Notes: a model not told the origin generated them from the sequence alone. DNA of 64,000 bases from JABFRJ01 sp031374735 (GCA_031374735.1 JANMGQ010000010.1:1-64000); one strand, 5' to 3'; shown: positions 1 through 9,023, counted from the first letter of the stretch. Numbers and translations: made by a program.

Positions 1-51
1 GAAGCGATCGAGGAAGGCGTTCAGGTCGGTCGCCAAGTCACTTGAGAACAT
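1..51 (-). CDS. 5' end of an unidentified gene running off the left edge
   Basis: An ATG at 51 on the minus strand opens a frame that stays open to the edge of the window and begins MFSSDLATDLNAFLDRF. Only 17 codons are visible, so no family can be named. The later codons end mostly in G or C, as in neighbouring genes. No strong ribosome binding site precedes the ATG. It could be a chance frame. Confidence 0.3.
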   Translation of the reverse strand, partial: MFSSDLATDLNAFLDRF

Positions 52-222
52 GGCCGCGCGCTCCACACAAGGCACCGCATGTTCGCTATATGTTCAAAGC
101 CAAGTTGGCAAGACGTTCCTACACGTCGTGGAAGGGCATTATTCGGATAAATGCGGCACGGCTTCAAGGGCGCGCCATGGCACCAAATGTATGCGACGCA
201 TAAGCGCGCTGTGATCGATGAA

Positions 223-753
223 CTACGGCAGTCTCGGCGCAGCACTCGCCGACCGCACGCGGTCGTACATCACGATTGCCGCGGCCATGGCGACGTTGAT
301 GCAGAAGCGCGTTGGGATCTTGATCACGCTTTTACACTTTGTGAGTATCTCGGGCGAGAGCGATCCCTTCTCAGGCCCAAGCACATAAGCCGCGCGGAGC
401 GGATGGCGGAACATTGTCAGATCTGTGGCGTCGTCGGTCAGCTCCACGCCGACCAGCACGCAGCCGCGCGGCAGATGCATCTCGTTGAGCGTCGTCCAAT
501 TGTAATGCGGCAGGTGCCATTGGCCCTTGCTGGTGTCGGCACGCGCTTCCATGGCCTGATACATGGCCCCGACCGTAAACGTGAAAGAGGCCCCGAACCC
601 GTGCGCCGAACGCATGATGTTGCCGAGGTTCAGCGCTTTGGATGTACGCTCGGCACCGATCGCAAAATAGCCGCGCTGGAAGGCTGGATCGAGCGGCGGG
701 GCGGATCCAGGCGAGATCGAGGTCGGTGCGGGCGAGAGGGCTTTGCGTGACAT
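223..753 (-). CDS. SpoU/TrmH-family RNA methyltransferase
   Basis: This 176-residue protein is probably a SAM-dependent 2'-O-ribose methyltransferase acting on tRNA or rRNA, of the knotted SPOUT fold. All three SpoU motifs are visible: motif 1 NLGNIMRSAHGFGA (42-55), motif 2 YVLGPEKGSLS (123-133) and motif 3 IPTRFCINVAMAAA (146-159). There is no RNA-binding extension, so it resembles the short TrmH/YibK-like members. The ATG at 753 follows an AGGTG ribosome binding site at good distance. It stands alone, about 120 bp from the next minus-strand gene. The substrate nucleotide cannot be read from sequence. Confidence 0.85.
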   Translation of the reverse strand: MSRKALSPAPTSISPGSAPPLDPAFQRGYFAIGAERTSKALNLGNIMRSAHGFGASFTFTVGAMYQAMEARADTSKGQWHLPHYNWTTLNEMHLPRGCVLVGVELTDDATDLTMFRHPLRAAYVLGPEKGSLSPEILTKCKSVIKIPTRFCINVAMAAAIVMYDRVRSASAAPRLP

Positions 754-876
754 GATACACCTGAAGCAGAGGCCGTGCCGTGGGTTTGACGGCGCCGCCG
801 AGACATCTGTAGAGGCCCGGCTCGCTGGACATGTTGGGCCATCGGGGGCTCTGCGGTCGCGACCCAGCGCGCCGTG

Positions 877-1500
877 TCACAAGCCCTGCTTTTTCGCTTT
901 CGCCACGGCGTAGGCCTCCATGGCGCCGAGCGACTTCGTCATGAGGGCGCGGAACTCGGGCGCGAGGTTGGCCGGCTTATCGTCGACCATGGTGGCAAAG
1001 CGGCCGTTGCTCATACCGATGGCAAGGCGGTCGGTTGCAGGATCGACAAGCGCGAAGAACGGGATGCCGCCGTTGGTCTGGTCGAGCAGCATGTCCCTCG
1101 CGACCATGGTTTGAACAGCAATGCCGCTGGCCAGTCGCATCTTGCGGCCATCTTTTGCGGCGCTGACGGCGATGTTGACGACATCCACCTTGCCCTTGAG
1201 GTCTGGGTGCTCAAGGTAGTCCGCGGTCGGCAGATTACCATCGACGGTGCGGCACCAGGGGCACCAATCGGCGCCGAAGACAACCAGCAGCTTGCGATTG
1301 GCGCCATGCGCCTTGGCGAGCGCCTCGGTGAACTTCGCCATCTGATCGGCGCACGCGTCATAGCGCTTTGCGGCCATCGGGCAGGCGCTCGGTGTTTCGA
1401 ACGTGTAGGCAGCGGGCGGCACGGCCCACTGGGCGGCGGCGGGCATCGACATGGCGACGGCCGCAAGCGCGAACAACAGCGTCAGCATCGATTTGCGCAT
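877..1500 (-). CDS. periplasmic thioredoxin-like protein
   Basis: A 207-residue exported thiol-disulfide protein. Residues 1-24 form a classic signal peptide (MRKSML, then a hydrophobic run, ending AAAQ). The thioredoxin active site WCPWC lies at 79-83 after the strand LLVVFGAD. The C-terminal part GIPFFALVDPATD matches the cis-proline region and last strands of the fold. I chose the ATG at 1500 because AGGAG sits seven bases upstream and the signal peptide starts there; the frame is open further upstream but without such a site. Substrate unknown; it resembles thioredoxin_7-type proteins that reduce periplasmic or cytochrome-related partners. Confidence 0.85.
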   Translation of the reverse strand: MRKSMLTLLFALAAVAMSMPAAAQWAVPPAAYTFETPSACPMAAKRYDACADQMAKFTEALAKAHGANRKLLVVFGADWCPWCRTVDGNLPTADYLEHPDLKGKVDVVNIAVSAAKDGRKMRLASGIAVQTMVARDMLLDQTNGGIPFFALVDPATDRLAIGMSNGRFATMVDDKPANLAPEFRALMTKSLGAMEAYAVAKAKKQGL

Positions 1501-2023
1501 GGGCGTTCTCCTTGGCTCTCTCCATCCGTACCATACGAGGGCGAAAGGCGCGAAAATGGCGCCCGGATTAACCAAGGGCGCGCAACAGAATGGAAAATAC
1601 ACGCAAAACGTGTATGTATCCATCATCTTCGATCGGGCCGGGATGATGCGCATCGTCCGCAGCGGGATCGAGGACGCTGCGGCCCGGTGGGTGATGGTTC
1701 AAGCCAAGCGCTGAACGTACCACCTTGGACGCGAGGTGTGCCGTGTCTGACGCCGCGGCAGGCAGTGGTCGTATGCGAACCCTGCCGCTTCATCGCCATG
1801 CTCGCTCCGTGACGAACGCAGCACAGCGGATCGGTGCCAAAGCTCAGGCTTTCAGTAGTCTCAGCCAAGGACCGGATACGACCGGCCGTGAGGGATATCA
1901 CGGAAGATGCAGCGCGAACCCGTCCCGGTTCTCGCCGATCCGCTGTCCCGGCTTCGTTTTGTGCGTCCGATAGCTTGCAGCTACACGTTTGCGTTCGGCC
2001 AATAGCCCTGAGATTGGTGCAGG
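1501..2023. other. intergenic region without a recognised gene
   Basis: About 520 bases between the start of the thioredoxin gene and the 3' end of the HAD hydrolase gene, both on the minus strand. Open frames here have no ribosome binding site and unlikely composition. I see no tRNA, long repeat or clear terminator. It presumably holds the promoter of the thioredoxin gene, but I cannot point to a convincing -35/-10 pair. Confidence 0.5.
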
Positions 2024-2884
2024 TTACCAAACGAGACCGAGGGTCGCGTACCGGGCAGAGAATCCGCCAGCCTTGAACTCAGCCTGCATCCGCTCCGGCA
2101 CGATTTGGCCGTTGGCCAGGATCGCATCGCGATGGATGCCGTTGGCGACAAACACGGCATCGACGCCGGCGCCGCGGGCAGCTGCGAGATCGGTGCGAAT
2201 GGCGTCACCGATGGCGAGGACGCGGGCCTTGGGCGTGTCGCGGCCGCGCACATCGGCCGCGTGTTTGAGTGCCGTCGCATAGGCGATCGGATGTGGCTTG
2301 CCGGTCCAGATCACCGTGCCGCCGAGGTCTTCGTAGACGATCCCGAGCGCCCCGGCGCATGGCAAAAGATCGTGTCCGACATGCACGACCAGATCTGGAT
2401 TGGCGCACACCAGCGGCAGGCCCCTGCGGGCTGGAGCACGCAGCCGCTCGCGGTATGTCTCACCCGTTTCCTTGTGATCATCGAAGAGGCCGGAACAGGC
2501 GATCGCATCAGCTTCGGCGAGCGGCGCATCGGGGGGCAGGGCGGCAAAGAAGGCTGCGTCGCGATCCGCGGGCCCGATCCGATGGATGCGCCGGTAGCCG
2601 TTCGACGTGAGGTGGTCCACCGCGAGACCGCCCGACGACACGATACGATCCCAGGCGGTGCGCGGGACGCGTTTATCATCGAGGATGCGGGCAACGGCAT
2701 CGGGCGGCACTGGGGCGTTCGATACCAACACAACCGTGCCGCCGTGATCGCGAAAGCGCGTCAGCGCGTGGCAGCTTTCGGGAATGGCCACATTGCCGTC
2801 ATGCACCACGCCCCAGATGTCACACAGCAAAACATCGTAGTTCGCCAGTGTCGATGCGGCATGCGTGATGATATCCGTGTGCAT
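2024..2884 (-). CDS. HAD-superfamily class IIA hydrolase (TIGR01459 type)
   Basis: This 286-residue protein belongs to the NagD-like class IIA of the haloacid dehalogenase superfamily, which dephosphorylates small phosphorylated metabolites. Motif I is DIWGVVHDG (22-30), with the nucleophile Asp and the general-acid Asp. Motif IV appears near the C-terminus as IGDAIRTDLAAARGAG. The large C2 cap lies between them. Members of this alphaproteobacterial subfamily have no agreed substrate. It is a single gene facing away from the small coiled-coil gene at 3118. Confidence 0.88.
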   Translation of the reverse strand: MHTDIITHAASTLANYDVLLCDIWGVVHDGNVAIPESCHALTRFRDHGGTVVLVSNAPVPPDAVARILDDKRVPRTAWDRIVSSGGLAVDHLTSNGYRRIHRIGPADRDAAFFAALPPDAPLAEADAIACSGLFDDHKETGETYRERLRAPARRGLPLVCANPDLVVHVGHDLLPCAGALGIVYEDLGGTVIWTGKPHPIAYATALKHAADVRGRDTPKARVLAIGDAIRTDLAAARGAGVDAVFVANGIHRDAILANGQIVPERMQAEFKAGGFSARYATLGLVW

Positions 2885-3117
2885 GGTGATCGATTTCTCA
2901 AGAGCTTGTTATTCCTGTGTCAGGGCTTCGCTCTGGGCGCAACACAGTTGCAACGGTTGACCCACCTCTTGACCGATGGACGAATTCGGCTGGACGTCGC
3001 CGCATGTATGTACTACCTATGTTCCGATGGTGGTTGCTGCAAAATGCAACCTCTATGTTTAGAAGATGTGCTGCTTTCACGGCTAGATCACACCTCCGGC
3101 TCGATAGGATGGCCGGT

Positions 3118-3435
3118 ATGGACCAGACACGGAGACGACCGGTGAGCGAAGAGCCGCACCACCTGATATTGCGTATGCTGGCGGACATTCGCGCGACGCA
3201 GGATACGCAAGGCAAACGCTTCGACACCGAAGTCACGCGCTTCGAGCGCATCGACAAATCGCTCGATGCCGTGCAAGCGCAGATGACATACGCCGTCGGC
3301 ATGGCAAGCTTGGCAAGTGTCCGTTCGGAACGGACCGAGTTGCGCCTGGACGCGATGGATGCGCGTCAGTCCCGGTTGGACGCGGAACTGGCTGAAATCC
3401 GGCTCAAGATCCGTGCTCTGTCTGAGGACCCCTGA
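3118..3435 (+). CDS. small coiled-coil protein
   Basis: A 105-residue, highly charged protein that is almost entirely alpha-helical. Residues 25-100 show heptad-like spacing of Leu, Ile and Met with runs such as RFERIDKSLDAVQAQM and ELRLDAMDARQSRLDAEL, typical of short coiled-coil oligomers. No enzymatic motif is present. The ATG at 3118 is preferred because AGGA lies seven bases before it; an ATG at 3109 is in frame. It lies 35 bases upstream of the MESH1-like gene on the same strand, so the two may be cotranscribed. Function unknown. Confidence 0.6.
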   Translation: MDQTRRRPVSEEPHHLILRMLADIRATQDTQGKRFDTEVTRFERIDKSLDAVQAQMTYAVGMASLASVRSERTELRLDAMDARQSRLDAELAEIRLKIRALSEDP

Positions 3436-3470
3436 CGCGTCTCGGGGCAAGGGGCGACGGGGGAGAGTAC

Positions 3471-4019
3471 ATGACGTCGAAACTGGATTTGGGTCTTGTG
3501 ATGCGAGCCGCGCAGTTCGCGGCAACGCGCCATGCTGACCAGCGGCGCAAAGGTCGTGACCAGGAACCGTACGTCAATCATCTGATCGAGGTGACCAGCC
3601 ACCTCGCCCAGTCCACCCGCAGCGACGACACCGTTCTTTTGGCGGCGGGCTTCCTCCACGACACCGTCGAAGACACCAACACCACCCACGTTGAGTTGAT
3701 CACTCTGTTTGGCCCTGACGTGGCCGCCGTTGTCGCCGAGGTGACCGACGACAAGGACCTCTACAAGGACGCCCGCAAGCGCCTGCAGGTCGAGCGTATT
3801 GCGGGCAAATCGATCCGGGCGCAGTTCCTATCGATCGCCGACAAAACCGCCAATGTCAGATCCATCGTGCGCTCCCCGCCGATGGATTGGACGCGGGGCC
3901 GCATGTCCGACTACGGCGACTGGGCTGAACGCGTGGTGTCACAGGTGCGCGGCCTCGACCCCTATCTTGATGAGGCATTTCTCAGTGCGCTGGGCGAGCT
4001 GCGCGCCAAGCTGCGCTGA
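3471..4019 (+). CDS. MESH1-like HD-domain (p)ppGpp hydrolase
   Basis: A 182-residue stand-alone HD hydrolase similar to the hydrolase half of RelA/SpoT and to small alarmone hydrolases. It shows YVNHLIEV (34-41), where the first metal-binding His lies, and FLHDTVEDT (61-69), the HD pair followed by the ED pair. A later ADKTANV segment near residue 124 supplies the last metal-binding Asp. No synthetase, TGS or ACT domain follows, so it should only degrade (p)ppGpp or related nucleotides. A GGGGGAGAG ribosome binding site precedes the ATG. Its 3' end abuts a tandem repeat. Confidence 0.85.
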   Translation: MTSKLDLGLVMRAAQFAATRHADQRRKGRDQEPYVNHLIEVTSHLAQSTRSDDTVLLAAGFLHDTVEDTNTTHVELITLFGPDVAAVVAEVTDDKDLYKDARKRLQVERIAGKSIRAQFLSIADKTANVRSIVRSPPMDWTRGRMSDYGDWAERVVSQVRGLDPYLDEAFLSALGELRAKLR

Positions 4020-4027
4020 GCGGTCAC

Positions 4028-4102
4028 GGGATGCCACGTTATGGGATGCCACGTTATGGGATGCCACGTTATGGGATGCCACGATATGGGATGCCACGTT
4101 AT
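4028..4102. repeat. 15-bp tandem repeat (five units)
   Basis: Five head-to-tail copies of gggatgccacgttat (4028, 4043, 4058, 4073, 4088); the fourth has one change (acgatat) and a partial sixth unit (gggatga) follows. It lies between two convergent genes, and the TAA stop of the DUF350 gene (4099-4101) is formed by the last unit. As the unit is a multiple of three, one frame reads through it as a WDATL repeat. Confidence 0.95.
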
Positions 4103-4497
4103 GGGATGAATGACGCCGCGTTCAGCAACCCCGCACACACAGCTGTAAAGGCATAGACCGTCGCGCCGGCGATGTTGTTGGTCTCGATCGCACGCGGCAT
4201 GAACAGATAGATGGCGCGAAACACCGCCAGCTGCACCAAGCAGGCGATCAGTGCCCAGATCAGGAAGCCGAAGAAGGTCTCGTGCAGATAACTCGCCATC
4301 AGCAGCGGGAACGTAAAACCGAGCATCGCCCCGCCGACCGCAATGGCCGGTGCCACCTTGCCGTCATGGATCATGGCCATGTCGTCGTGCGGCGTGATGA
4401 CGAAGTACAGCCGCGCGAACACCGCGAGCATGGCGAGGCCAAAGGCCAGATAGGTGATGAACCAGAAGAAGGCTTCGACGGATTTCAGGAGAACCAT
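4099..4497 (-). CDS. DUF350 family membrane protein (YjfL-like)
   Basis: A 132-residue inner-membrane protein with four likely transmembrane helices: an N-terminal one (FFWFITYLAFGLAMLAVFARLY), two central ones (IAVGGAMLGFTFPLLM and FFGFLIWALIACLVQLAVF) and a C-terminal one (GATVYAFTAVCAGLLNAASF). This is the DUF350/YjfL pattern. In enterobacteria yjfL-type genes neighbour the yjfC/ygiC glutathionylspermidine synthase-like genes, and the same pairing is seen here, 24 bp downstream of such a gene. The role is unknown; an envelope function is likely. The stop codon is supplied by the adjacent tandem repeat. Confidence 0.85.
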   Translation of the reverse strand: MVLLKSVEAFFWFITYLAFGLAMLAVFARLYFVITPHDDMAMIHDGKVAPAIAVGGAMLGFTFPLLMASYLHETFFGFLIWALIACLVQLAVFRAIYLFMPRAIETNNIAGATVYAFTAVCAGLLNAASFIP

Positions 4498-4520
4498 GGA
4501 CGTCTCACGAGTGCGAGGGA

Positions 4521-5696
4521 TCAGGGCAGAAGCGCATGCGGGATGAAGCGAGACGTGTTGCGTGTGATGGGCGAGGTGTCTTCACGCACGCCCATCCCGC
4601 AAGCCTTGCCGCCGACCAGCCAGCTGCCGATCACGGGATGATTGCCGTCGAACACGGGGAGGCGCGAGAGCGCCTGGCGCACGAACGCGCCTTTGTCGTA
4701 GGGGCCTGCATCGCCATCCAGGCGGAACACGCCGTCAACGATCGTGATGTTGGCGCCCTCGCGTGAATAGAGGGGTTTCCGGACGTAGTGATCGCCGAGC
4801 CGCTTGGCCGCGCGCGGATCATCCTCGAAATAGCACTCGAGCAAGTTCGGGTGGTTGGGCGCCATCTCCCACAGCAGCGGTAGGATGCCTTTTGTTGAGA
4901 GCACGGCTTTCCACGTTGGCTCGATGAAGCGGGTTATGCCCATCGACGGCGAGCGCGAGAACTTATCCGCGAACATCCATTCCCACGGATAGAGCTTGAA
5001 CATCAGGTGGACCGGCGCATCGTCGAGATCCACGAACGGGCCGCGGCCATTGTCGCCAACGTCCGACATGGCAAACGTGGCCGTGTCGAACCCGGCTTGA
5101 AACGCGCAATCTTCGAGATAGGTGATCAGACCCTTGTCTTCGGTCGAGTCCATGTCGCAGGCGAGATGCAGGTCCGCGGCATCGGGATAGAACGCCTTGA
5201 TTTCGCGGAAGCGTTCGATCAGCGCCTCGTGCAGGCTGTTGAACTGGTCGGCCTCGGCCGGAAGGTTGCCGTCGCTGCGCTGGTCTTCGAGCCACAGCCA
5301 TTGGAACACGGACGCCTCGAACAGGGCCGTCGGCGTATCGGCATTGTATTCGAGCAGTTTTGCTGGACCGGTGCCGTCGTAGGCAAAATCAAAGCGGCCG
5401 TAGAGGCTCGGCTCGCCGCGCTTGGCGCTGGCGCGGATCAGCGGCCAGGCGTGCTGCGGCACGGCCAGGCGCGTCAGCAGTTTATCGTCGCCGATGATGC
5501 GGGCCGCCGCTTTTGCACACAGGTCTGCCAAGGCTTCCGTTGGTGCCTCGATGTGCTGTTCGACGTGGGCCAGCTTGAAGCCATAAAAGGCGCTTTCGTC
5601 CCAGTAGGGCTTGCCGTCGATGGTCGCGAAGTCGAAGCCGGTTTCCTTGGCGCGGGCGTCGAGGTTTGGCCGTGGCTTGATCGCAAATCGTTGCAT
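4521..5696 (-). CDS. glutathionylspermidine synthase family protein (YgiC/YjfC-like)
   Basis: A 391-residue ATP-grasp enzyme of the C-terminal synthetase domain of glutathionylspermidine synthase (GSP_synth). The amidase domain of the bifunctional E. coli enzyme is absent, as in YgiC and YjfC. Conserved blocks include LLEYNADTPTAL (113-124), a metal and ATP region, and YVRKPLYSREGANI near residue 305, the ATP-grasp lysine and Gly-rich region. It should join a carboxylate to an amine using ATP, but its true substrate is not established. A strong GGAGG precedes the ATG at 5696. It forms a unit with the Ser-rich protein upstream and DUF350 downstream. Confidence 0.88.
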   Translation of the reverse strand: MQRFAIKPRPNLDARAKETGFDFATIDGKPYWDESAFYGFKLAHVEQHIEAPTEALADLCAKAAARIIGDDKLLTRLAVPQHAWPLIRASAKRGEPSLYGRFDFAYDGTGPAKLLEYNADTPTALFEASVFQWLWLEDQRSDGNLPAEADQFNSLHEALIERFREIKAFYPDAADLHLACDMDSTEDKGLITYLEDCAFQAGFDTATFAMSDVGDNGRGPFVDLDDAPVHLMFKLYPWEWMFADKFSRSPSMGITRFIEPTWKAVLSTKGILPLLWEMAPNHPNLLECYFEDDPRAAKRLGDHYVRKPLYSREGANITIVDGVFRLDGDAGPYDKGAFVRQALSRLPVFDGNHPVIGSWLVGGKACGMGVREDTSPITRNTSRFIPHALLP

Positions 5697-5699
5697 GGA

Positions 5700-6002
5700 T
5701 CATCCTCCAGAGCTGAAGCCGCTGCCGCCAAAGCCGCCGCGGGACGTACTGCTGGTCGCCGTCGACGACGAAGAGCCGCCGCTGCTGCTCGACCAGGACG
5801 ACCGCGACCGGCTGCTTGAGCTGCTCGAACGCCGCGACCGGCATTTGTCGTATTCGGCTTTGAGCTGCTGATATTGCGGATGGGTGGGCTCAGGTGGCTC
5901 CGTGCAGGTCCGATTGCCTGTGAACGAGTATAGCGCCAACAGGCCAGTTCCCATCGCCACGAGAGATATCGTGGCGGCACGTTTGATGGTTTTGTCGGTC
6001 AC
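5700..6002 (-). CDS. small Ser-rich membrane-anchored or exported protein, YgiB-like position
   Basis: A 100-residue protein with an N-terminal hydrophobic segment (RAATISLVAMGTGLLALYSF, 8-27) and a low-complexity C-terminal half of Ser, Arg and Gly (57-100) ending FGGSGFSSGG. The position immediately before a ygiC-like gene and the Ser/Gly-rich tail recall YgiB/DUF1190 proteins, although sequence identity cannot be judged by eye. The stop codon lies just three bases from the downstream gene's start, so the two are surely cotranscribed. Probably envelope-located; function unknown. Confidence 0.7.
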   Translation of the reverse strand: MTDKTIKRAATISLVAMGTGLLALYSFTGNRTCTEPPEPTHPQYQQLKAEYDKCRSRRSSSSSSRSRSSWSSSSGGSSSSTATSSTSRGGFGGSGFSSGG

Positions 6003-6135
6003 GTCGGCGATGGCACGCCTCCCACCCGCAAAATAGCATGCTGCGAGTCATGTGAGATGATAGCATGGCCGCACGCCAGAGAAACGCATCCCGAAAGTGG
6101 CACCGGGGCTGCTGGTTAAGGACACACGGAACGTC

Positions 6136-6498
6136 ATGCGGCTGCCGACTGAGTTGTGGGCAAAAGCCTATCTGCGGCGCCTGTCAGGCGCGGGCCTGTT
6201 TGCCGCTGTGGTCAAGCGCGGCGATGAGGTTGACGGCACGCTATGGATCAAGGTCAGCCGTTCCGACCGGACCGCGACCTTGTATGGCCCGGCACCTCAG
6301 GCGCTCGAGGCGCCTCGCCCCGGCGAAAGCCGAGACCGCCGCTTCGTGCGCATGCACAAGGCCGAAACCATCCCCGATGCCGACGCTGAGCTGCAACTCC
6401 ACCGCGCACGCGACTTCGACAGCGACCTGTGGATCATCGAGATCGAGGATCGCGACGGGCGACACTTGCTGGACGACTGGCTTATGGATGGGGTGTGA
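6136..6498 (+). CDS. DUF1491 family protein
   Basis: A 120-residue protein starting MRLPTELWAKAYLRR, the typical opening of DUF1491, a family found in alphaproteobacteria. It is a mixed alpha/beta protein with the conserved ending DIWIIEIEDRDGR-like (here LWIIEIEDRDGRHLLDDWL). The start at 6136 was chosen because it matches the family; the frame extends 39 bases further up. It precedes sdhA on the same strand with a 110-bp gap. No function is known. Confidence 0.82.
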   Translation: MRLPTELWAKAYLRRLSGAGLFAAVVKRGDEVDGTLWIKVSRSDRTATLYGPAPQALEAPRPGESRDRRFVRMHKAETIPDADAELQLHRARDFDSDLWIIEIEDRDGRHLLDDWLMDGV

Positions 6499-6608
6499 AC
6501 CAGCCACATCGCCTCATTGCCGCACGTGCTGCACCGCGGTACACGTCTTCACGTATGAACATGCAGCGGCATCACCCGCGGCTCGATTGGAAGCTGGGCA
6601 GAAGACCG

Positions 6609-8453
6609 ATGGCAGGCACGAACGGCAAAACGAACGGCGCAGCGGCACCGAAGGTGAACGGTAAGGCCTATGCCTTCACGGAACACACCTATGATGTCGT
6701 CGTCGTTGGCGCAGGCGGCGCCGGCTTGCGGGCCACACTCGGCTGCGCCGAAGCTGGTCTGAAAACTGCCTGCATCACCAAGGTGTTCCCGACGCGTTCG
6801 CATACCGTGGCAGCCCAAGGTGGCGTCGCCGCGTCGCTCGGCAACATGGGCGAAGACAACTGGCAGTGGCACATGTATGACACCGTCAAGGGTGCCGACT
6901 GGCTGGGTGACCAGGACGCCATCGAATACCTATGCCGGAATGCACCGCAGGCCGTGTACGAGATGGAGCACTACGGTGTGCCGTTCTCGCGCACCGAAGA
7001 CGGCAAGATCTACCAGCGCCCGTTCGGCGGCATGACCACGCAATTCGGCGAAGGCCCGCCGGCCCAGCGCACGTGCGCTGCCGCTGATCGCACCGGCCAC
7101 GCGATGCTTCACACACTGTATGGCCAGAGCCTGCGCCACTCCGCTGAGTTCTTCATCGAATACTTCGCCATCGACCTGATCATGGACCAGGACGGCGCCT
7201 GCCGCGGCGTCGTCGCCATGAAGCTCGATGATGGCACGATGCACCGCTTCCGCGCCAAGAAGACGATCCTCGCCACCGGCGGTTACGGCCGCGCCTACTT
7301 CTCATGCACCTCGGCGCACACCTGCACGGGCGATGGCAACGCCATGGTGCTGCGCGCCGGCTTGCCGCTGCAGGACATGGAGTTCGTGCAGTTCCACCCG
7401 ACCGGCATCTACGGCGCAGGCGTGCTGATCACCGAAGGCTCACGCGGCGAAGGCGGCTATCTCACCAACTCCAAGGGCGAGCGGTTCATGGAGCGCTATG
7501 CGCCGCACGTGAAGGATCTTGCCTCACGCGACGTCGTCTCACGCTCAATGACGGTCGAGATCAACGAAGGCCGCGGCGTCGGCAAGGATGCTGACCACAT
7601 CTACCTGCACCTCGACCATTTGGACCCAAAGATCCTCGCCGAGCGCCTGCCTGGCATCACCGAGAGCGCCAAGGTGTTCGCGGGCGTCGACATCACGCGC
7701 CAGCCGATTCCCGTGCTGCCGACCGTGCACTACAATATGGGTGGCATCCCCACGAACTATCACGGCGAAGTGCTGACCTCAAAGGGCGGCAATCCCGACA
7801 CCGTCGTGCCCGGCCTGATGGCCATCGGTGAAGCCGCCTGCGTGTCGGTGCATGGCGCCAACCGCTTGGGCTCCAACTCGCTGATCGACCTCGTCGTGTT
7901 CGGCCGTGCGGCCGGCCTGCGCGCGGGGGAAACCGTCGAAGCGGGTGCAGCGCAACCGCCGCTGCCTGCCGACGCCGGTGATCTCGCGCTCTCGCGCCTG
8001 GACAAGATGCGTTACGCCAAGGGCGGCTCGCCGACAGCCGTGCTGCGTGGGCGCATGCAGAAGATCATGCAGACCAATTGCGCCGTGTTCCGCGACGGCA
8101 AGATCCTCGGCGAGGGCGTGCAGAAGATCGATCAGGTCTGGAAAGAGTCCGACGACATCGCCATTTCTGACCGCTCGCTGGTGTGGAACTCCGACCTGAT
8201 CGAGGCCTTGGAATACGACAATCTCATCAGCCAGGCCGCTGTCACGATGCACTCCGCCGAAGCCCGCAAGGAAAGCCGCGGCGCGCACGCCCGCGAGGAT
8301 TTCCCTGCGCGTGATGATGCGAAATGGATGAAGCACACGCTGGCGTTCGCCGACGACGCGAAGAAAACCGTCAACCTCGGCGACCGCCCCGTGCACACGT
8401 TCACGATGACGAACGAGATTGCGTATATCGAGCCGAAGGCGCGGGTGTATTGA
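6609..8453 (+). CDS. sdhA: succinate dehydrogenase flavoprotein subunit
   Basis: A 614-residue flavoprotein of complex II that oxidises succinate to fumarate and passes electrons to the SdhB iron-sulfur subunit. The FAD site YDVVVVGAGGAGLRA is at 28-42. SHTVAAQGG (64-72) contains the His expected to bind FAD covalently. HPTGIYGAG and the EGSRGEGG motif belong to the active site, and the C-terminal EARKESRGAHAREDFP segment is typical. It is close to mitochondrial SdhA rather than fumarate reductase. The ATG at 6609 gives the usual length. Unexpectedly no sdhB follows and no sdhC or sdhD precedes; an accessory island starts directly downstream. Confidence 0.95.
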   Translation: MAGTNGKTNGAAAPKVNGKAYAFTEHTYDVVVVGAGGAGLRATLGCAEAGLKTACITKVFPTRSHTVAAQGGVAASLGNMGEDNWQWHMYDTVKGADWLGDQDAIEYLCRNAPQAVYEMEHYGVPFSRTEDGKIYQRPFGGMTTQFGEGPPAQRTCAAADRTGHAMLHTLYGQSLRHSAEFFIEYFAIDLIMDQDGACRGVVAMKLDDGTMHRFRAKKTILATGGYGRAYFSCTSAHTCTGDGNAMVLRAGLPLQDMEFVQFHPTGIYGAGVLITEGSRGEGGYLTNSKGERFMERYAPHVKDLASRDVVSRSMTVEINEGRGVGKDADHIYLHLDHLDPKILAERLPGITESAKVFAGVDITRQPIPVLPTVHYNMGGIPTNYHGEVLTSKGGNPDTVVPGLMAIGEAACVSVHGANRLGSNSLIDLVVFGRAAGLRAGETVEAGAAQPPLPADAGDLALSRLDKMRYAKGGSPTAVLRGRMQKIMQTNCAVFRDGKILGEGVQKIDQVWKESDDIAISDRSLVWNSDLIEALEYDNLISQAAVTMHSAEARKESRGAHAREDFPARDDAKWMKHTLAFADDAKKTVNLGDRPVHTFTMTNEIAYIEPKARVY

Positions 8454-8534
8454 ACGCGAATTGATTAGTGAGGGCTTAGGCGTAACGTCTAGTTCGGTGA
8501 TGAAGTTTGGGGCGTCACCACCCATCGCTTCTTC

Positions 8535-9023
8535 TTGAGCGGAAAGCAGTGTCGCCTCTGGTTGGACCGCTCGTATAGCGAAAAGTATGGAGTGAAATTC
8601 TGGAGGTTCGACTATGTCATTGCAGACTTATCAAACCGAACATTCGGGCACGAGGCTCCGGCTTGGAAGCGCTTTCTGTCGGGCGCAAAGTCTGCTCTAC
8701 AAACGGAAGCGTGGATCACAATCCAGGAAATGGGGAAAGATTCTGGCTATAGAGACAAGTATGATGAAGAGGGTAAGCTCGAATATGAAACTTGGGATGC
8801 ATACAAGACTATCTTCTCTTCTTCATCGTCAGCATTAGGTTCGATTGAAGCTGTTGCATTCGCTGACGCGATCAACAGATCCACTGCGCGTCACAAGGCG
8901 GCTCACCAGAAAGCTGCCTATGACGCGGGCCAAGCCGAGGTAGAATTGCGTCGGAGTCAAGCCGCTGAGGCCGAAGAGAAGCGGCTTCAGACTATCCGCA
9001 ACCTCCCCCGCCTCCCGGAATGA
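8535..9023 (+). CDS. hypothetical protein of atypical composition
   Basis: An open frame of 162 codons beginning with TTG (8535); no ATG is available in frame, so the 5' end may be lost or misplaced. Codons are clearly more A/T-rich than in sdhA, which suggests acquisition from outside. The C-terminal third (INRSTARHKAAHQKAAYDA onward) is a charged helix or coiled coil. The stop overlaps the next gene's start (TGAATG). I do not recognise a family. It opens the accessory island between sdhA and the ABC permease gene. Confidence 0.55.
   Translation: MSGKQCRLWLDRSYSEKYGVKFWRFDYVIADLSNRTFGHEAPAWKRFLSGAKSALQTEAWITIQEMGKDSGYRDKYDEEGKLEYETWDAYKTIFSSSSSALGSIEAVAFADAINRSTARHKAAHQKAAYDAGQAEVELRRSQAAEAEEKRLQTIRNLPRLPE
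8998..9019 (+). repeat. island leader repeat, copy 1
   Basis: 22-bp direct repeat gcaacctcccccgcctcccgga containing the Shine-Dalgarno-like end. Copies at 10211-10232 (identical) and 10760-10781 (one base different) also lie just upstream of a module start. This copy overlaps the 3' end of the preceding reading frame. Confidence 0.9.
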
